Shown here: positions 1-8,349 of the stretch, piece after piece
Numbering within the stretch: position 1 is the first letter of the stretch
How the letters are laid out: each line of letters starts with the position of its first letter
NCBI GenBank assembly: GCA_021201655.1
Contig: JAJQEL010000036.1
Location: 26,725-64,505 of the forward strand
DNA: 37,781 nt
Reading direction: 5' to 3'
From: Erysipelotrichaceae bacterium
Lineage (GTDB): Bacteria; Bacillota_I; Bacilli_A; Erysipelotrichales; Coprobacillaceae
Program-made: the position numbers and the translations under genes
Notes under the pieces: model-generated
What the model saw: only the letters and a program-made list of their open reading frames with translations
Database searches by the model: none
Told to the model about the DNA's origin: nothing

Positions 1-84
1 AAAATAAGGATTGTGGAAACTATTGATAATTTTCTTTTTAAATAAACATGAAAAATAAAGAATAATTGATATTTTTTTCTCATC

Positions 85-110
85 AAAAAGAACTATCAAT
101 AGATAGTTCT
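85..110 (-). terminator. Rho-independent terminator of the rodA-like gene
   Basis: On the minus strand a perfect 9-bp stem (AGAACTATC, loop TATT, GATAGTTCT) overlaps the stop codon and runs into a short run of U. The stem is A/T-rich, so it may be weak. Positions 1-84 beyond it hold no gene that I can see. Confidence 0.6.
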
Positions 111-1317
111 AATCAACAATATTTCTGTTTTTAACAATGTTGTTTTGTGAATTAATATCCATAAACATAGCGATAGAAATCATATAAGATAATAGTGATG
201 ATCCACCATAGGATATAAAAGGTAAAGTAATACCAGTAATAGGTAATAATCCTAAGATCATACCCATATTCCAAATTTGTTGAAACATCAGCATGCCTAT
301 AATACCCATCGTCATATATTTATCACGATCATTGGTTGATTCAAAACCTATTCTTAAAATAGCAACATCTAAGGCAACAATAGCTAAAACCGTAATAATA
401 CCACCAAAATAACCAAAATCAGTCAAAATAACTGCAAAAATAAAATCTGTTTGAGCTTCTGGGAAAGATTTAATGACTGATTGAAAACCATGACCAAACC
501 ATCCTGCAGTTCCATAAGACAATAAGGAATAAAATAATTGATATCCTTCATCAGCGATTGTTCCTTCAGGATCAAGCCAGCCAGCAAATCTCTTAACCTG
601 ATGAGTACTCATCAAACTTGCAAAAATATCAGGTTGATAAACATATAAGTATGCTCCAGCTCCAATAATAATGATTAAAGCACTAATACCAACGGCAAAC
701 CATTGACCTCTTAGTCCACTTGCAAATAATACAAAGACAAAGCCAACCAATAAAATCATTGCTACACCAGAATCATTTTGCAAATAAACGAGAATTGTAG
801 GTGGTAAAACAACCGCTAAACATTTACCAATATATCTAATTTCAGTCTCTAATGTCTTAATCAAATAATAATCATTATGTTCCTTTGTTACTCTAGCTAA
901 AGCAATAATCATTGCTATCTTCATAAATTCTGAAGGTTGTAAACTAAAACCTGGTAAATTAATCCATGAAGTGGCACCATTTGCCGTATGTACTAAAGGA
1001 ATAACATCTTTATAAAAGAAATGATTATATAAAAAGTGATCAAAAGCTAATATTACTAATAGACCTATTAAAATACCATATATAATCCATATATTATCAT
1101 AAATAGCATCATTACCTACTCTATATATAATATAAACCATAATAATAGATAATCCATAAAAGATGGCTTGTTTCACCCATAAAGTATTAGGACTACTTGT
1201 TACTTTTGATGAAATCAATGGAGCAGCATTCCATATCGCAAAGCAACTTATACAACCAAGAATAAAAACGACAAGAATAATAGGTTGATCGGTTATTAAT
1301 TTTTTTAATTTTTCCAT
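109..1317 (-). CDS. rodA: SEDS-family peptidoglycan polymerase, RodA/FtsW type
   Basis: A 402-aa polytopic membrane protein of the shape-elongation-division-sporulation family, which polymerises lipid II into glycan strands together with a class B PBP. About ten hydrophobic segments are visible. Family motifs include LQPSEFMKIA in the first half, PEAQTDFIF (its Asp is the conserved catalytic-loop residue of SEDS proteins) and PITGITLPFISYGGSS near the C-terminus. I chose the ATG at 1317: AAGGAG lies 8 nt upstream, whereas the in-frame extension to 1377 adds 20 unconserved residues and no Shine-Dalgarno. It stands alone, divergent from the EIIB-like gene, with its own terminator. RodA is preferred over FtsW/SpoVE from general resemblance only. 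Confidence 0.9.
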   Translation of the reverse strand: MEKLKKLITDQPIILVVFILGCISCFAIWNAAPLISSKVTSSPNTLWVKQAIFYGLSIIMVYIIYRVGNDAIYDNIWIIYGILIGLLVILAFDHFLYNHFFYKDVIPLVHTANGATSWINLPGFSLQPSEFMKIAMIIALARVTKEHNDYYLIKTLETEIRYIGKCLAVVLPPTILVYLQNDSGVAMILLVGFVFVLFASGLRGQWFAVGISALIIIIGAGAYLYVYQPDIFASLMSTHQVKRFAGWLDPEGTIADEGYQLFYSLLSYGTAGWFGHGFQSVIKSFPEAQTDFIFAVILTDFGYFGGIITVLAIVALDVAILRIGFESTNDRDKYMTMGIIGMLMFQQIWNMGMILGLLPITGITLPFISYGGSSLLSYMISIAMFMDINSQNNIVKNRNIVD

Positions 1318-1349
1318 GGCATTGCTCCTTTCTTTTTTTTCACTCTTAT

Positions 1350-1377
1350 AGTATACTATAAAACAGAAATACTTCAA
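1350..1377 (-). promoter_or_regulatory. Promoter of the rodA-like gene, with a palindromic -10 region
   Basis: On the minus strand TTGAAG (1372-1377) and TATACT (1350-1355) are 16 nt apart. The -10 sits inside a perfect 14-bp palindrome, TATAGTATACTATA (1347-1360), so a TATACT also faces the plus-strand EIIB-like gene. No good -35 is visible on the plus side. Confidence 0.6.
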
Positions 1378-1397
1378 TTAAAAAAGGATGTGATTTT

Positions 1398-1742
1398 ATG
1401 GATTTTCAATATATATTGATTGCTATTGGCATTATTTTAGCACTGATTCTTATTTATTTTGGCTTTACCCGTTTTATTAAAAATAAGAATTTTAAGGAAA
1501 ATGTTTCTTCTACCATAGATATTCAAGGTTTATTAAAAGCCTTGGGTGAAAAGGAAAATATTACATATGTGAAAAGTTCACCTTCAAAAGTAACGGTTGG
1601 ATTAATAGATCATAGTAAGATTGATGTTGATGCTATACAAGCATTAGGAGCAAGTGGTATTGTTGAGGGTAAAGATAATCTATCAATGATATTTGGGCAA
1701 CAATCACCATTTATTGAGAAGGATTTGAAGCAATACTTATAA
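1398..1742 (+). CDS. Membrane-anchored EIIB-like protein (glucose PTS family), lacking the phospho-cysteine
   Basis: A 114-aa protein. Residues 4-26 form one membrane helix, followed by a basic stretch. From about residue 42 the sequence follows the glucose-type PTS EIIB fold (LLKALGEKENI, then a strand, then IDHSKIDVDAIQALGASGIV, then an IFG strand). In true EIIB domains the strand after the first helix carries Cys-Ala-Thr-Arg-Leu-Arg, where the cysteine accepts phosphate from EIIA. Here the aligned stretch reads SSPSKVT, so the Cys is Ser and the TRLR motif is lost. It is therefore probably not a phosphotransferase; sensing or scaffolding is possible but a guess. AAGGATG lies 9 nt before the ATG. 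Confidence 0.75.
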   Translation: MDFQYILIAIGIILALILIYFGFTRFIKNKNFKENVSSTIDIQGLLKALGEKENITYVKSSPSKVTVGLIDHSKIDVDAIQALGASGIVEGKDNLSMIFGQQSPFIEKDLKQYL

Positions 1743-1755
1743 GTATTGCTTTTTT
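1728..1755 (+). terminator. Terminator after the EIIB-like gene
   Basis: A perfect 24-bp palindrome (arms AAGCAATACTTA) followed by TTTTTT. It overlaps the stop codon of the EIIB-like gene. The next gene starts only 14 nt after the T-run, so it may act as a partial terminator. Confidence 0.7.
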
Positions 1756-1768
1756 ATGAGGGAATAAC

Positions 1769-2341
1769 ATGGAATTAGATATACCGATTATTTATGATCA
1801 TGGAGAAGTGATTGGTTATGGTGGTAATCAGGATTGGTTTGATGATATTTGGGCACAAAGAGCTGGTTGTGCAAGTATACTAGGAAGTAATCTTTATGGT
1901 TATTATCATCATCAAAATATTTATGAATTAGAAGAATTCTTGCCTATTATGGAAGAGATGTTTTCGTTAATGGAACCTGGTTATATGGGTTATCCTTATT
2001 TAAAAAAGTTTGGTAATAGTTTTTCTAAAAAGATAAATAATGATGGTTATACATTAAAACCCATATATCAAAAGAAATCGAAAAACTATAAACACGCTTT
2101 TACATTTGTTAAAGAAAGCATTGATGAAGGACATCCAGTAGGCATGTTGATATTGCATCATAGAGCAAAAGAATTGGAAGATGATAATTGGCATTGGATT
2201 TGTATTACAGGTTACAAAGAGAGTAGTATTATTTTTTCTGATTGTGGTCAAAGAAGGGTTATTGATGCTCATGTTCTTTTTGATATTTGTCCTTATAATG
2301 TTTTTAAAATGGTGAGAATGAAAGACGATCCTACAAAGTAG
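1769..2341 (+). CDS. Putative cysteine peptidase of papain/C39-like fold
   Basis: A 190-aa soluble protein that I do not recognise as a named family. The pattern QRAGCAS (Cys34 at the start of a helix), then DDNWHWICITGY (His142) and FSDCG (Asp158), matches the Cys-His-Asp/Asn order of papain-fold and C39-like proteins. There is no signal peptide and no transporter partner, so a bacteriocin-leader protease role is not indicated. AGGG lies about 8 nt before the ATG. The 3' end overlaps the convergent RluA-type gene by 11 nt. The fold call rests on motif order alone. Confidence 0.55.
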   Translation: MELDIPIIYDHGEVIGYGGNQDWFDDIWAQRAGCASILGSNLYGYYHHQNIYELEEFLPIMEEMFSLMEPGYMGYPYLKKFGNSFSKKINNDGYTLKPIYQKKSKNYKHAFTFVKESIDEGHPVGMLILHHRAKELEDDNWHWICITGYKESSIIFSDCGQRRVIDAHVLFDICPYNVFKMVRMKDDPTK

Positions 2342-2348
2342 AATCGTC
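2324..2348. terminator. Bidirectional hairpin at overlapping convergent gene ends
   Basis: GACGAT and CTAC pair with GTAG and ATCGTC around an AAA loop, with one C/A mismatch. The hairpin is built from the last codons and stops of both convergent genes. T-runs on either side are short and offset, so terminator strength is uncertain. Confidence 0.45.
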
Positions 2349-3230
2349 AATAATGTTTTTCATATCATCAGGTAGATGACTGACAATGGTCATCTTTTCT
2401 TTTGTGATTGGATGAATTAATTGTAATTGATAAGCGTGTAATGCTTGTCTATTGATAAGTTTTGATGGTTGGCCATATAAAGTATCACCTAGTATAGGTA
2501 AGCCAACAGAGGCTAAATGAACACGTATTTGATGTTTTCTTCCTGTATCTAAACGACAATTTACTAATGATAAATCATTATTTATAGAAACACATTGATA
2601 ATAAGTAATAGCATCTTTACCAGAACTAGATACTACCATTTTTTGTTTATGATGTCTATCTCTACCTATAGGTTTATGAATCTTATGTTCTTTATAATCA
2701 TGAATTGTACCTTCAACAATTGCTATATAGTTTCTTTTAATCTCTTTAATTGATAATTGATAATCTAATAAAGGTTGGACAAACCCACACTTACAATAAA
2801 TCACTAAACCACTTGTTTCATAATCTAAACGATGGATAAAACGTATTGGTATATCTAAGCCACATTGTTGATAATAAGCTGAAACAATATTGGATAAAGA
2901 ATTGACTTCATCAATAGATGAAGGAAACACATTGATAAAAGCAGGCTTATTAACTATTAATAAGAAATCATCTTCATAAATAATATCCAAATCTTTATAT
3001 AATGGAGGATACATACCATCATCTTTTTGATAAGCTAATAGTGTTAATTTATCACCTTTTAACATGATACTAGATGCGGCTACATAACGATTATTGAGTG
3101 CATAATCCTTATTTTCTTTTAATAAATGAATGGTTTTTCTAGATAAATGAAATTCTTTGAATAAATCTTCAATAGATTGTGGTTTATCAATGGTTAATGT
3201 TAAATAAGGATAGTGGATATTATACTTCAT
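2331..3230 (-). CDS. RluA-family pseudouridine synthase
   Basis: A 299-aa protein that isomerises uridine to pseudouridine in rRNA or tRNA. Residues about 17-66 look like an S4-type RNA-binding domain. The catalytic motif HRLDYETSG begins at residue 133, with Asp136 as nucleophile. The C-terminal motifs LDTGRKHQIRVH and GDTLYG are also present. Its ATG overlaps the end of rlmA by 11 nt and has only a weak Shine-Dalgarno, so translational coupling is likely. It is the last gene of a minus-strand operon. The exact target (RluB/C/D-like or RluA-like) cannot be read from the sequence. Confidence 0.92.
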   Translation of the reverse strand: MKYNIHYPYLTLTIDKPQSIEDLFKEFHLSRKTIHLLKENKDYALNNRYVAASSIMLKGDKLTLLAYQKDDGMYPPLYKDLDIIYEDDFLLIVNKPAFINVFPSSIDEVNSLSNIVSAYYQQCGLDIPIRFIHRLDYETSGLVIYCKCGFVQPLLDYQLSIKEIKRNYIAIVEGTIHDYKEHKIHKPIGRDRHHKQKMVVSSSGKDAITYYQCVSINNDLSLVNCRLDTGRKHQIRVHLASVGLPILGDTLYGQPSKLINRQALHAYQLQLIHPITKEKMTIVSHLPDDMKNIIDDSTL

Positions 3231-4023
3231 AAATAGTGATACGTATATCTATAGATACATCAAAATCCTCTAATGTATCTAAAATTGAACGTTTCTCCTT
3301 TTTGATATGATAATAATGTGGTGTCATCTTTAATAAATTGAGTGTATCTTCTCTATTTTTTAAGTGAATCTTTTGTTTATAATCATAACTATCTAATACA
3401 TTAAAAGGTAAACGTATATGTTCATCAGATTTCACCTTGACTTCATCATAGATAAGTTCCTTAAATTCTATAAGATGCTTATTATTAGCCGTCACATGTA
3501 TCATATAACCATCATCTTTAAGACAACGTTTGATTTCATCAGCATTCACTACCGTAAATAAAGCTGTTATGACATCTAAAGAATGATCACAAATAGGTAT
3601 ATTCTTACTATTAGCCACTAACCAATATATATCTTTACGATACTTAGTGGCAAGTTGAATACCGACCTTTGATATATCCAAACCATAGACAATTGCATCT
3701 TCAAAATTTTCTTTGATTTTTGTTGTATAATAACCCTCACCACAACCCAAATCTAATATTTGCATATTATCTTTATAATGTTCCTTTATATAATGAATAA
3801 CTTCATTAATAATACCATCATAATAACCCTTATTTAAATGTGCCTTGCGACATAGTAGACTATCTTTATTATCACCTGGTAAATTGGTTGCTTTATCAGG
3901 ATTTAATAATAAATTAATATATTGACTTTTCGCAATATCATAACTATGTTTATTGTTACATTTATAGGTTTTACCATCTAAATATAAACCCTCATGACAT
4001 TTTGGACAAGCAAGTCTATGCAT
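3220..4023 (-). CDS. rlmA: 23S rRNA (guanine-N1) methyltransferase, RlmA family
   Basis: A 267-aa SAM-dependent methyltransferase. An N-terminal zinc ribbon is visible (Cys6, Cys9, Cys22, His26), followed by the family signature of an AKSQYINLL strand and a PGD motif. The SAM-binding loop ILDLGCGEGYYT lies at 89-100. The family methylates N1 of G745 (RlmAI) or G748 (RlmAII) in 23S rRNA; which one applies here is not decidable by eye. The ATG overlaps the last 8 nt of the glucosidase-GNAT gene, with AGGAA about 8 nt upstream. Confidence 0.88.
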   Translation of the reverse strand: MHRLACPKCHEGLYLDGKTYKCNNKHSYDIAKSQYINLLLNPDKATNLPGDNKDSLLCRKAHLNKGYYDGIINEVIHYIKEHYKDNMQILDLGCGEGYYTTKIKENFEDAIVYGLDISKVGIQLATKYRKDIYWLVANSKNIPICDHSLDVITALFTVVNADEIKRCLKDDGYMIHVTANNKHLIEFKELIYDEVKVKSDEHIRLPFNVLDSYDYKQKIHLKNREDTLNLLKMTPHYYHIKKEKRSILDTLEDFDVSIDIRITIYEV

Positions 4024-6181
4024 AGAATTCTTCCTTTCTTAATTCATAGGTTGGATGCATTAATTTAGTAGGTTCATAATAGTTATCCTTAATATATTTA
4101 AAACCTAAATTAGATATAAGAGCTTTGGAAGCTATATTCTCTGGATGATGTCCAGCTATAATCTTTGTAGCATTTAAAGATGTAAAAGCATAATGGATGA
4201 CTTGTTTAGCTGCTTCAGCTGCAAATCCTTGATGTCTGCATTCTTTCTTTATATGAAAACCTACTTCATAGACATTTTCTTCATCAGTAACTCTTAAACC
4301 ACAACAACCTACAAAACTATGATCTATAAGTGAAAATAATGGATAATATTGAATATGATATTGATGATAATTATTTATTTCATTATTTAATCTATCTATT
4401 ATTTGTTCACGAGTAAAAATACCATTAGCACTAATATATTGTGATACATCCTTTTGCCCATATAAAGATATCATAAGATTTATATCATCATCATTCCAAG
4501 TAGAAAAACCTAATCGAGAACTATTCATAAAGTAATTATGTGTTTTGACTCCTTTAAGCATCACAAATTGATAAGGCTGCAATTGTTTTAAGGTATAGTT
4601 ATCATAGTTGTTAAGTAAAATATCCCCTGATATATAAGGTATTTTAATAATCTCATTAGAGAAGTTACATAAACAAGTTATTGTTTGATCCTTATATATA
4701 CGTTGATAGCTAACAATATTCTCATCAACATTTTCAATACCTTTAAAATCACCATATACTAAAGTATCTTCATCTTTGCGTATTTGAATCATTTTTCTAT
4801 AAAAACTATAAACAGAATAAGGATCATTTATTTGACTTTCGACATTAATAATATCCTGATTACCACACATCTTTAACCAAGGTCTATGCTTGCTAAAACC
4901 AGCATATTTTGAATCATCCCATTGCATTGGTACACGGGTATTATCACGACTTCTTTGATTTAAGAATTCCATAGCTTCTTCATGATTAAAACCTTCTTCA
5001 ATTGCACGATGATATTGACTATGGGAATTAATATCATCAAAATCATCTAAACTATCTCTAGTGAAATTTTCCATGCCGATTTCTTGACCTTGATAAATAA
5101 AAGGTGTTCCTCTTAGATTAAAAAACATCCCAGCTAACATAGTTTTAGAATAATAGTTATGATCTTTTTTATCAATAAACTTATCAATAGCACGAGGCTG
5201 ATCATGATTTTCTAGAAATGAAGCAATCCAGCCCAACTTTTGAACTTCATTTTGACTTGTAAACAGCAATCCTCTGAATTCTTTGATTGTCCAATCTTGT
5301 CTATCAAACCATTCTTCGTCTTCATTAATATCAAAATTACAATAATTAAAATCAAACATCATCGAAAAACAGCCATCTTCGCCAATAAAAACACCTAAAT
5401 CAGGATACTTGACACCAACCGCTTCAGCAACCGTCATACAATTATGTTTCGCAAATGTTTCTTCTTTTAATTCCTTAAAAAACACTTCAATACCTGGTTG
5501 ATTTCGTGTATAAGGAAAACATGCACTTAAACCATCATGACCATCAACTTTACCATCTTGATAACTTTGATTCTTTTTAATAAAATTAATCGCATCAACC
5601 CTAAATCCAGCAATACCTTTATCTAGCCACCAATTAATCATCTTATAAAGTTCTTTTCTTAATGCTTCATTTTCCCAGTTTAAATCAGGCTGTTTTTTAG
5701 AAAATGAATGAAAGTAATATTCATCTCTACCCTCTACTTTTTGCCAGACAGATCCACCAAAAACACTACGCCAATTATTAGGTCTAACTTTACTTTGTTT
5801 AAAGATATAATAATCATGCTTAGGACTATCAGGATTACTTATCGCTTCCTTAAACCAATCATGTTCATCAGAAGTATGATTAATCACCAAATCCATAATA
5901 ATCTTGATATCTCTTTTCTTCGCTTCACTAATAAGTTCATCGACATCATCCATAGTGCCAAATTCAGGATTAATATCATAATAATCAGATATATCATAAC
6001 CATTATCATCCATTGGTGATTTGTATATTGGACAAATCCATATCATAGTTACTCCTAAATCATTTAAATAATCTAATTTTTGAATAATTCCTTGAATATC
6101 GCCAATACCATCATTATTACTATCATAAAAACTTCTAGGATATATTTGATAAACAATTTCCTTTTTCCACCAATCTTTCAT
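4016..6181 (-). CDS. GH13 alpha-glucosidase (oligo-1,6-glucosidase type) fused to a C-terminal GNAT acetyltransferase
   Basis: A 721-aa protein. Residues 1-545 are a complete GH13 glucosidase. The conserved regions are present: DLVINHTS, GFRVDAI (nucleophile Asp196), TVAEAVG (acid/base Glu253) and FLENHDQ (Asp327). The Ala after the nucleophile is more usual in alpha-1,4-acting members than the Val of isomaltases, a weak hint to specificity. No signal peptide is seen, so it probably hydrolyses imported oligosaccharides in the cytosol. From about Met552 a RimJ/RimL-like GNAT domain follows, with EVGFHIKKECRHQGFAAEA as the acetyl-CoA loop. Usual glucosidases end near 550-560 aa. GGAGG precedes the ATG; the upstream hypothetical gene ends 9 nt away. 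Confidence 0.9.
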   Translation of the reverse strand: MKDWWKKEIVYQIYPRSFYDSNNDGIGDIQGIIQKLDYLNDLGVTMIWICPIYKSPMDDNGYDISDYYDINPEFGTMDDVDELISEAKKRDIKIIMDLVINHTSDEHDWFKEAISNPDSPKHDYYIFKQSKVRPNNWRSVFGGSVWQKVEGRDEYYFHSFSKKQPDLNWENEALRKELYKMINWWLDKGIAGFRVDAINFIKKNQSYQDGKVDGHDGLSACFPYTRNQPGIEVFFKELKEETFAKHNCMTVAEAVGVKYPDLGVFIGEDGCFSMMFDFNYCNFDINEDEEWFDRQDWTIKEFRGLLFTSQNEVQKLGWIASFLENHDQPRAIDKFIDKKDHNYYSKTMLAGMFFNLRGTPFIYQGQEIGMENFTRDSLDDFDDINSHSQYHRAIEEGFNHEEAMEFLNQRSRDNTRVPMQWDDSKYAGFSKHRPWLKMCGNQDIINVESQINDPYSVYSFYRKMIQIRKDEDTLVYGDFKGIENVDENIVSYQRIYKDQTITCLCNFSNEIIKIPYISGDILLNNYDNYTLKQLQPYQFVMLKGVKTHNYFMNSSRLGFSTWNDDDINLMISLYGQKDVSQYISANGIFTREQIIDRLNNEINNYHQYHIQYYPLFSLIDHSFVGCCGLRVTDEENVYEVGFHIKKECRHQGFAAEAAKQVIHYAFTSLNATKIIAGHHPENIASKALISNLGFKYIKDNYYEPTKLMHPTYELRKEEFYA

Positions 6182-6190
6182 ATGGGCCTC

Positions 6191-6823
6191 CTATACTTTA
6201 TATATTGATGTATCAGCATCATGAAATGTTGCATAAAATCTTTTCATCATTTCTTTAAATTGATAATTACGATTATGGCATCGTTTAATATAATCTTTTA
6301 TTATTTCATTCATATCATAATCTGGTATAAGGATACTTAACTTATGAATATCATGAATATTCGCATAATTTGTCAGTATGATAAGATGATGAGTGAATGT
6401 TTGTTGGAATTCCTTTTTAGGACAATTTTCTAAATCAAGCATATTTTGTGTTATATAATATATATCCATTGAATCAAAAATATTATAATGCTTTTCTACA
6501 ATTCTTTTAATATACGTAAACAAAGAATCCGAATTAAAAGAAAGATGAGGTTGATCATCAATATTCATCCATTTTCTTTCATCTTTTTGATAAAAATAAT
6601 CCCAAAGTGTTTGCACATCTTGCACCATTTCATATAACGACAAAACAGCTTCTTCGCTAAAATCAATACCACGCTTTTTTAGATCTAAACAATATTGTTC
6701 AATGGAAGTTTCTTCTTCATATTTTTTACGTTTATTATAGTAATTATTTTCATTTTGTAAGTTCTTAAGTAATTCATTGGTCGTTTCAATACCAAATAGA
6801 TCATAGAGTTGTTTATTATCCAT
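6191..6823 (-). CDS. Hypothetical soluble protein
   Basis: A 210-aa protein that I do not recognise. It is hydrophilic, rich in Asn, Tyr, Lys and Glu, and probably mostly helical. No membrane segment, signal peptide or catalytic motif stands out. It is the first gene of the minus-strand operon ahead of the glucosidase-GNAT fusion, with AAAGGAG 8 nt before the ATG and a good promoter upstream. Confidence 0.75.
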   Translation of the reverse strand: MDNKQLYDLFGIETTNELLKNLQNENNYYNKRKKYEEETSIEQYCLDLKKRGIDFSEEAVLSLYEMVQDVQTLWDYFYQKDERKWMNIDDQPHLSFNSDSLFTYIKRIVEKHYNIFDSMDIYYITQNMLDLENCPKKEFQQTFTHHLIILTNYANIHDIHKLSILIPDYDMNEIIKDYIKRCHNRNYQFKEMMKRFYATFHDADTSIYKV

Positions 6824-6842
6824 AGTGTTCTCCTTTGTAAGA

Positions 6843-6871
6843 ATTATAGCATATTTTTCATTTGATGAGAA
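6843..6871 (-). promoter_or_regulatory. Promoter of the hypothetical/glucosidase/rlmA operon
   Basis: On the minus strand TTCTCA (6866-6871) and TATAAT (6843-6848) are 17 nt apart, with an extended TGC before the -10. It is back to back with the promoter of the small helical protein gene. Confidence 0.7.
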
Positions 6872-6892
6872 TTATGCTGTGAGATTTAAATG

Positions 6893-6921
6893 TTTATTTT
6901 TAGAGAATTCCTTGCTATAAT
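6893..6921 (+). promoter_or_regulatory. Extended -10 promoter of the 6944 operon
   Basis: TGCTATAAT gives an extended -10 (hexamer 6916-6921). A weak -35-like TTTATT lies 17 nt upstream. The 5' leader would be about 15-20 nt. Confidence 0.65.
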
Positions 6922-6943
6922 ATGAGACAAGGAGTTGAGATAT

Positions 6944-7216
6944 ATGGGATTATTTTCTAAAAAGAAACAAAAAGTTGATTATGATGCGATGTTTAAAGAA
7001 CAATACAAATCAGTTAATCAATTACTACAACAAGCTAATAACGAAATGGATTTTGTGATTAAAGAATCGATATTAGCTTTAGTTGTAGAAAAATATAATG
7101 AACTCATAGATTTAATTGATAAAGGTGCTGCTTTTGATAAAGATCATTTTATTGCTTTAAAGAGTAATGCGCAAAAACAACTAGAAGATGTTCAAGCTAT
7201 TAATAAAGGATTGTAA
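6944..7216 (+). CDS. Small helical hypothetical protein
   Basis: A 90-aa charged protein with a basic N-terminus (GLFSKKKQK) and a largely helical body, possibly coiled-coil. I do not recognise the family. The ATG at 6944 is chosen because AAGGAG lies 9 nt upstream; an in-frame TTG at 6935 overlaps that Shine-Dalgarno region and is unlikely. Its stop overlaps the start of the Sel1 gene (TAATG), so the two are probably translated together. Confidence 0.75.
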   Translation: MGLFSKKKQKVDYDAMFKEQYKSVNQLLQQANNEMDFVIKESILALVVEKYNELIDLIDKGAAFDKDHFIALKSNAQKQLEDVQAINKGL

Positions 7217-8349
7217 TGGCTATTTTAGATATTGATATTGTTAAAGCAGTAATGAATGTCATGGATGAATATGGTGATAGAATTCGCTATGATTATGATC
7301 GTTTTGAAGAGGCTTTGAATGATGAAGCACCACAATTGATGGATGAGTGTTATTTAGTTGTTTTAGGGATAAAAGCAGGCATCTTTGATGTAATGATTTT
7401 TGAAGAAAATATTAATATAAAGGGTTATCAGGAAAATGTTGTTAAACAATTGGAAATAACTGAAGAAGAAGCTATTTTTATGATAGCCATTTTTCAAAGA
7501 TTAATCAAAGAGATAGGTTATTATTTTACAGTTGCTGATATGGATCAGCTTGTTAAAAAAAGCTATGATCAAGGTAATTTAGGTCATTTATCTATTTTAG
7601 CGAGGAGTTATTTCAAGGGTTTTGGAACTTCACAGGATTATGAGAAGGCGTTTGAGATTTATTCTTATTTGTATGGTTTAGGATATCATGAATGTGCTTA
7701 TTATTTAGGAATGATGTATGAGCATGGTTATGGCGTGGAGATGGATAAAGGAAAAGCTATGCTTTATTATGAGTCTCATGAAGATGATTTAACATGCTTG
7801 AGATTAGGTATGATTCATATGTTTGGTTTGACAGATAAAAAAGATTTAGATGTAGCTTTAAAATATTTTCAAAAAAGCCATGAAAGTGAAGCCTATTTTT
7901 ATAGTGGCTGTATATTAGAATATAAGAGAAATTATTCAGGGGCTTTCCAGGCTTTTTATAAAGGTACAAAAAGCTTTGATAGCAATTGCCTTTATAAAGC
8001 TGCAACTTGTTTGAAAACTGGTATAGGTGTTGAAAAAGATGGTGATTTAGCGCAAGAGTATTTCAAATATGGCTATTATTTATACAATGGTGACTGTACT
8101 TATGAATTGGCTTTATATTATTTAGAACATGGCATATTTGCAAAAGAGAAGCAAAAAGGTATTCATTATTTAAAACAGGCTGCTGCAATGCACAGTCAAG
8201 TGGCTTGTATTACATTGGCTCAATTTTATCGTTTTGGTCAGCACGTTGATGCTTCTCTAGAAAAATTTGACTATTACTTAAGAAAAGCCTGTGAAATAGA
8301 ATCTGAAAATCAAAAAGCACTAAAGGAGTTTGCACATGAAGATTTATAA
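7216..8349 (+). CDS. Sel1/TPR-like repeat protein
   Basis: A 377-aa protein. Residues 1-110 are a helical region without a recognised domain. From about residue 115 several Sel1-like repeats are visible: LARSYFKGFGTSQDYEKAFEIY, split here as LARSYFKGFGT and DYEKAFEIY, then LGMMYEHGYGVEMDKGKAM and later LAQFYRFG. Such solenoids bind partner proteins; no catalytic motif is visible. It starts within the stop of the preceding small gene and overlaps the SpoU methyltransferase gene by 14 nt, so it belongs to the 6944 operon. Confidence 0.85.
   Translation: MAILDIDIVKAVMNVMDEYGDRIRYDYDRFEEALNDEAPQLMDECYLVVLGIKAGIFDVMIFEENINIKGYQENVVKQLEITEEEAIFMIAIFQRLIKEIGYYFTVADMDQLVKKSYDQGNLGHLSILARSYFKGFGTSQDYEKAFEIYSYLYGLGYHECAYYLGMMYEHGYGVEMDKGKAMLYYESHEDDLTCLRLGMIHMFGLTDKKDLDVALKYFQKSHESEAYFYSGCILEYKRNYSGAFQAFYKGTKSFDSNCLYKAATCLKTGIGVEKDGDLAQEYFKYGYYLYNGDCTYELALYYLEHGIFAKEKQKGIHYLKQAAAMHSQVACITLAQFYRFGQHVDASLEKFDYYLRKACEIESENQKALKEFAHEDL

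Noticed and set aside
2664-2675. ACCTATAGGTTT, resembling the sulfur operator
   Set aside because: It lies inside the RluA-type coding region, far from any promoter, and encodes conserved residues; probably chance.
5708-6019. Plus-strand open frame inside the glucosidase gene
   Set aside because: Isoleucine-rich antisense of a conserved GH13 domain; it is an artefact of AT-rich codon use.
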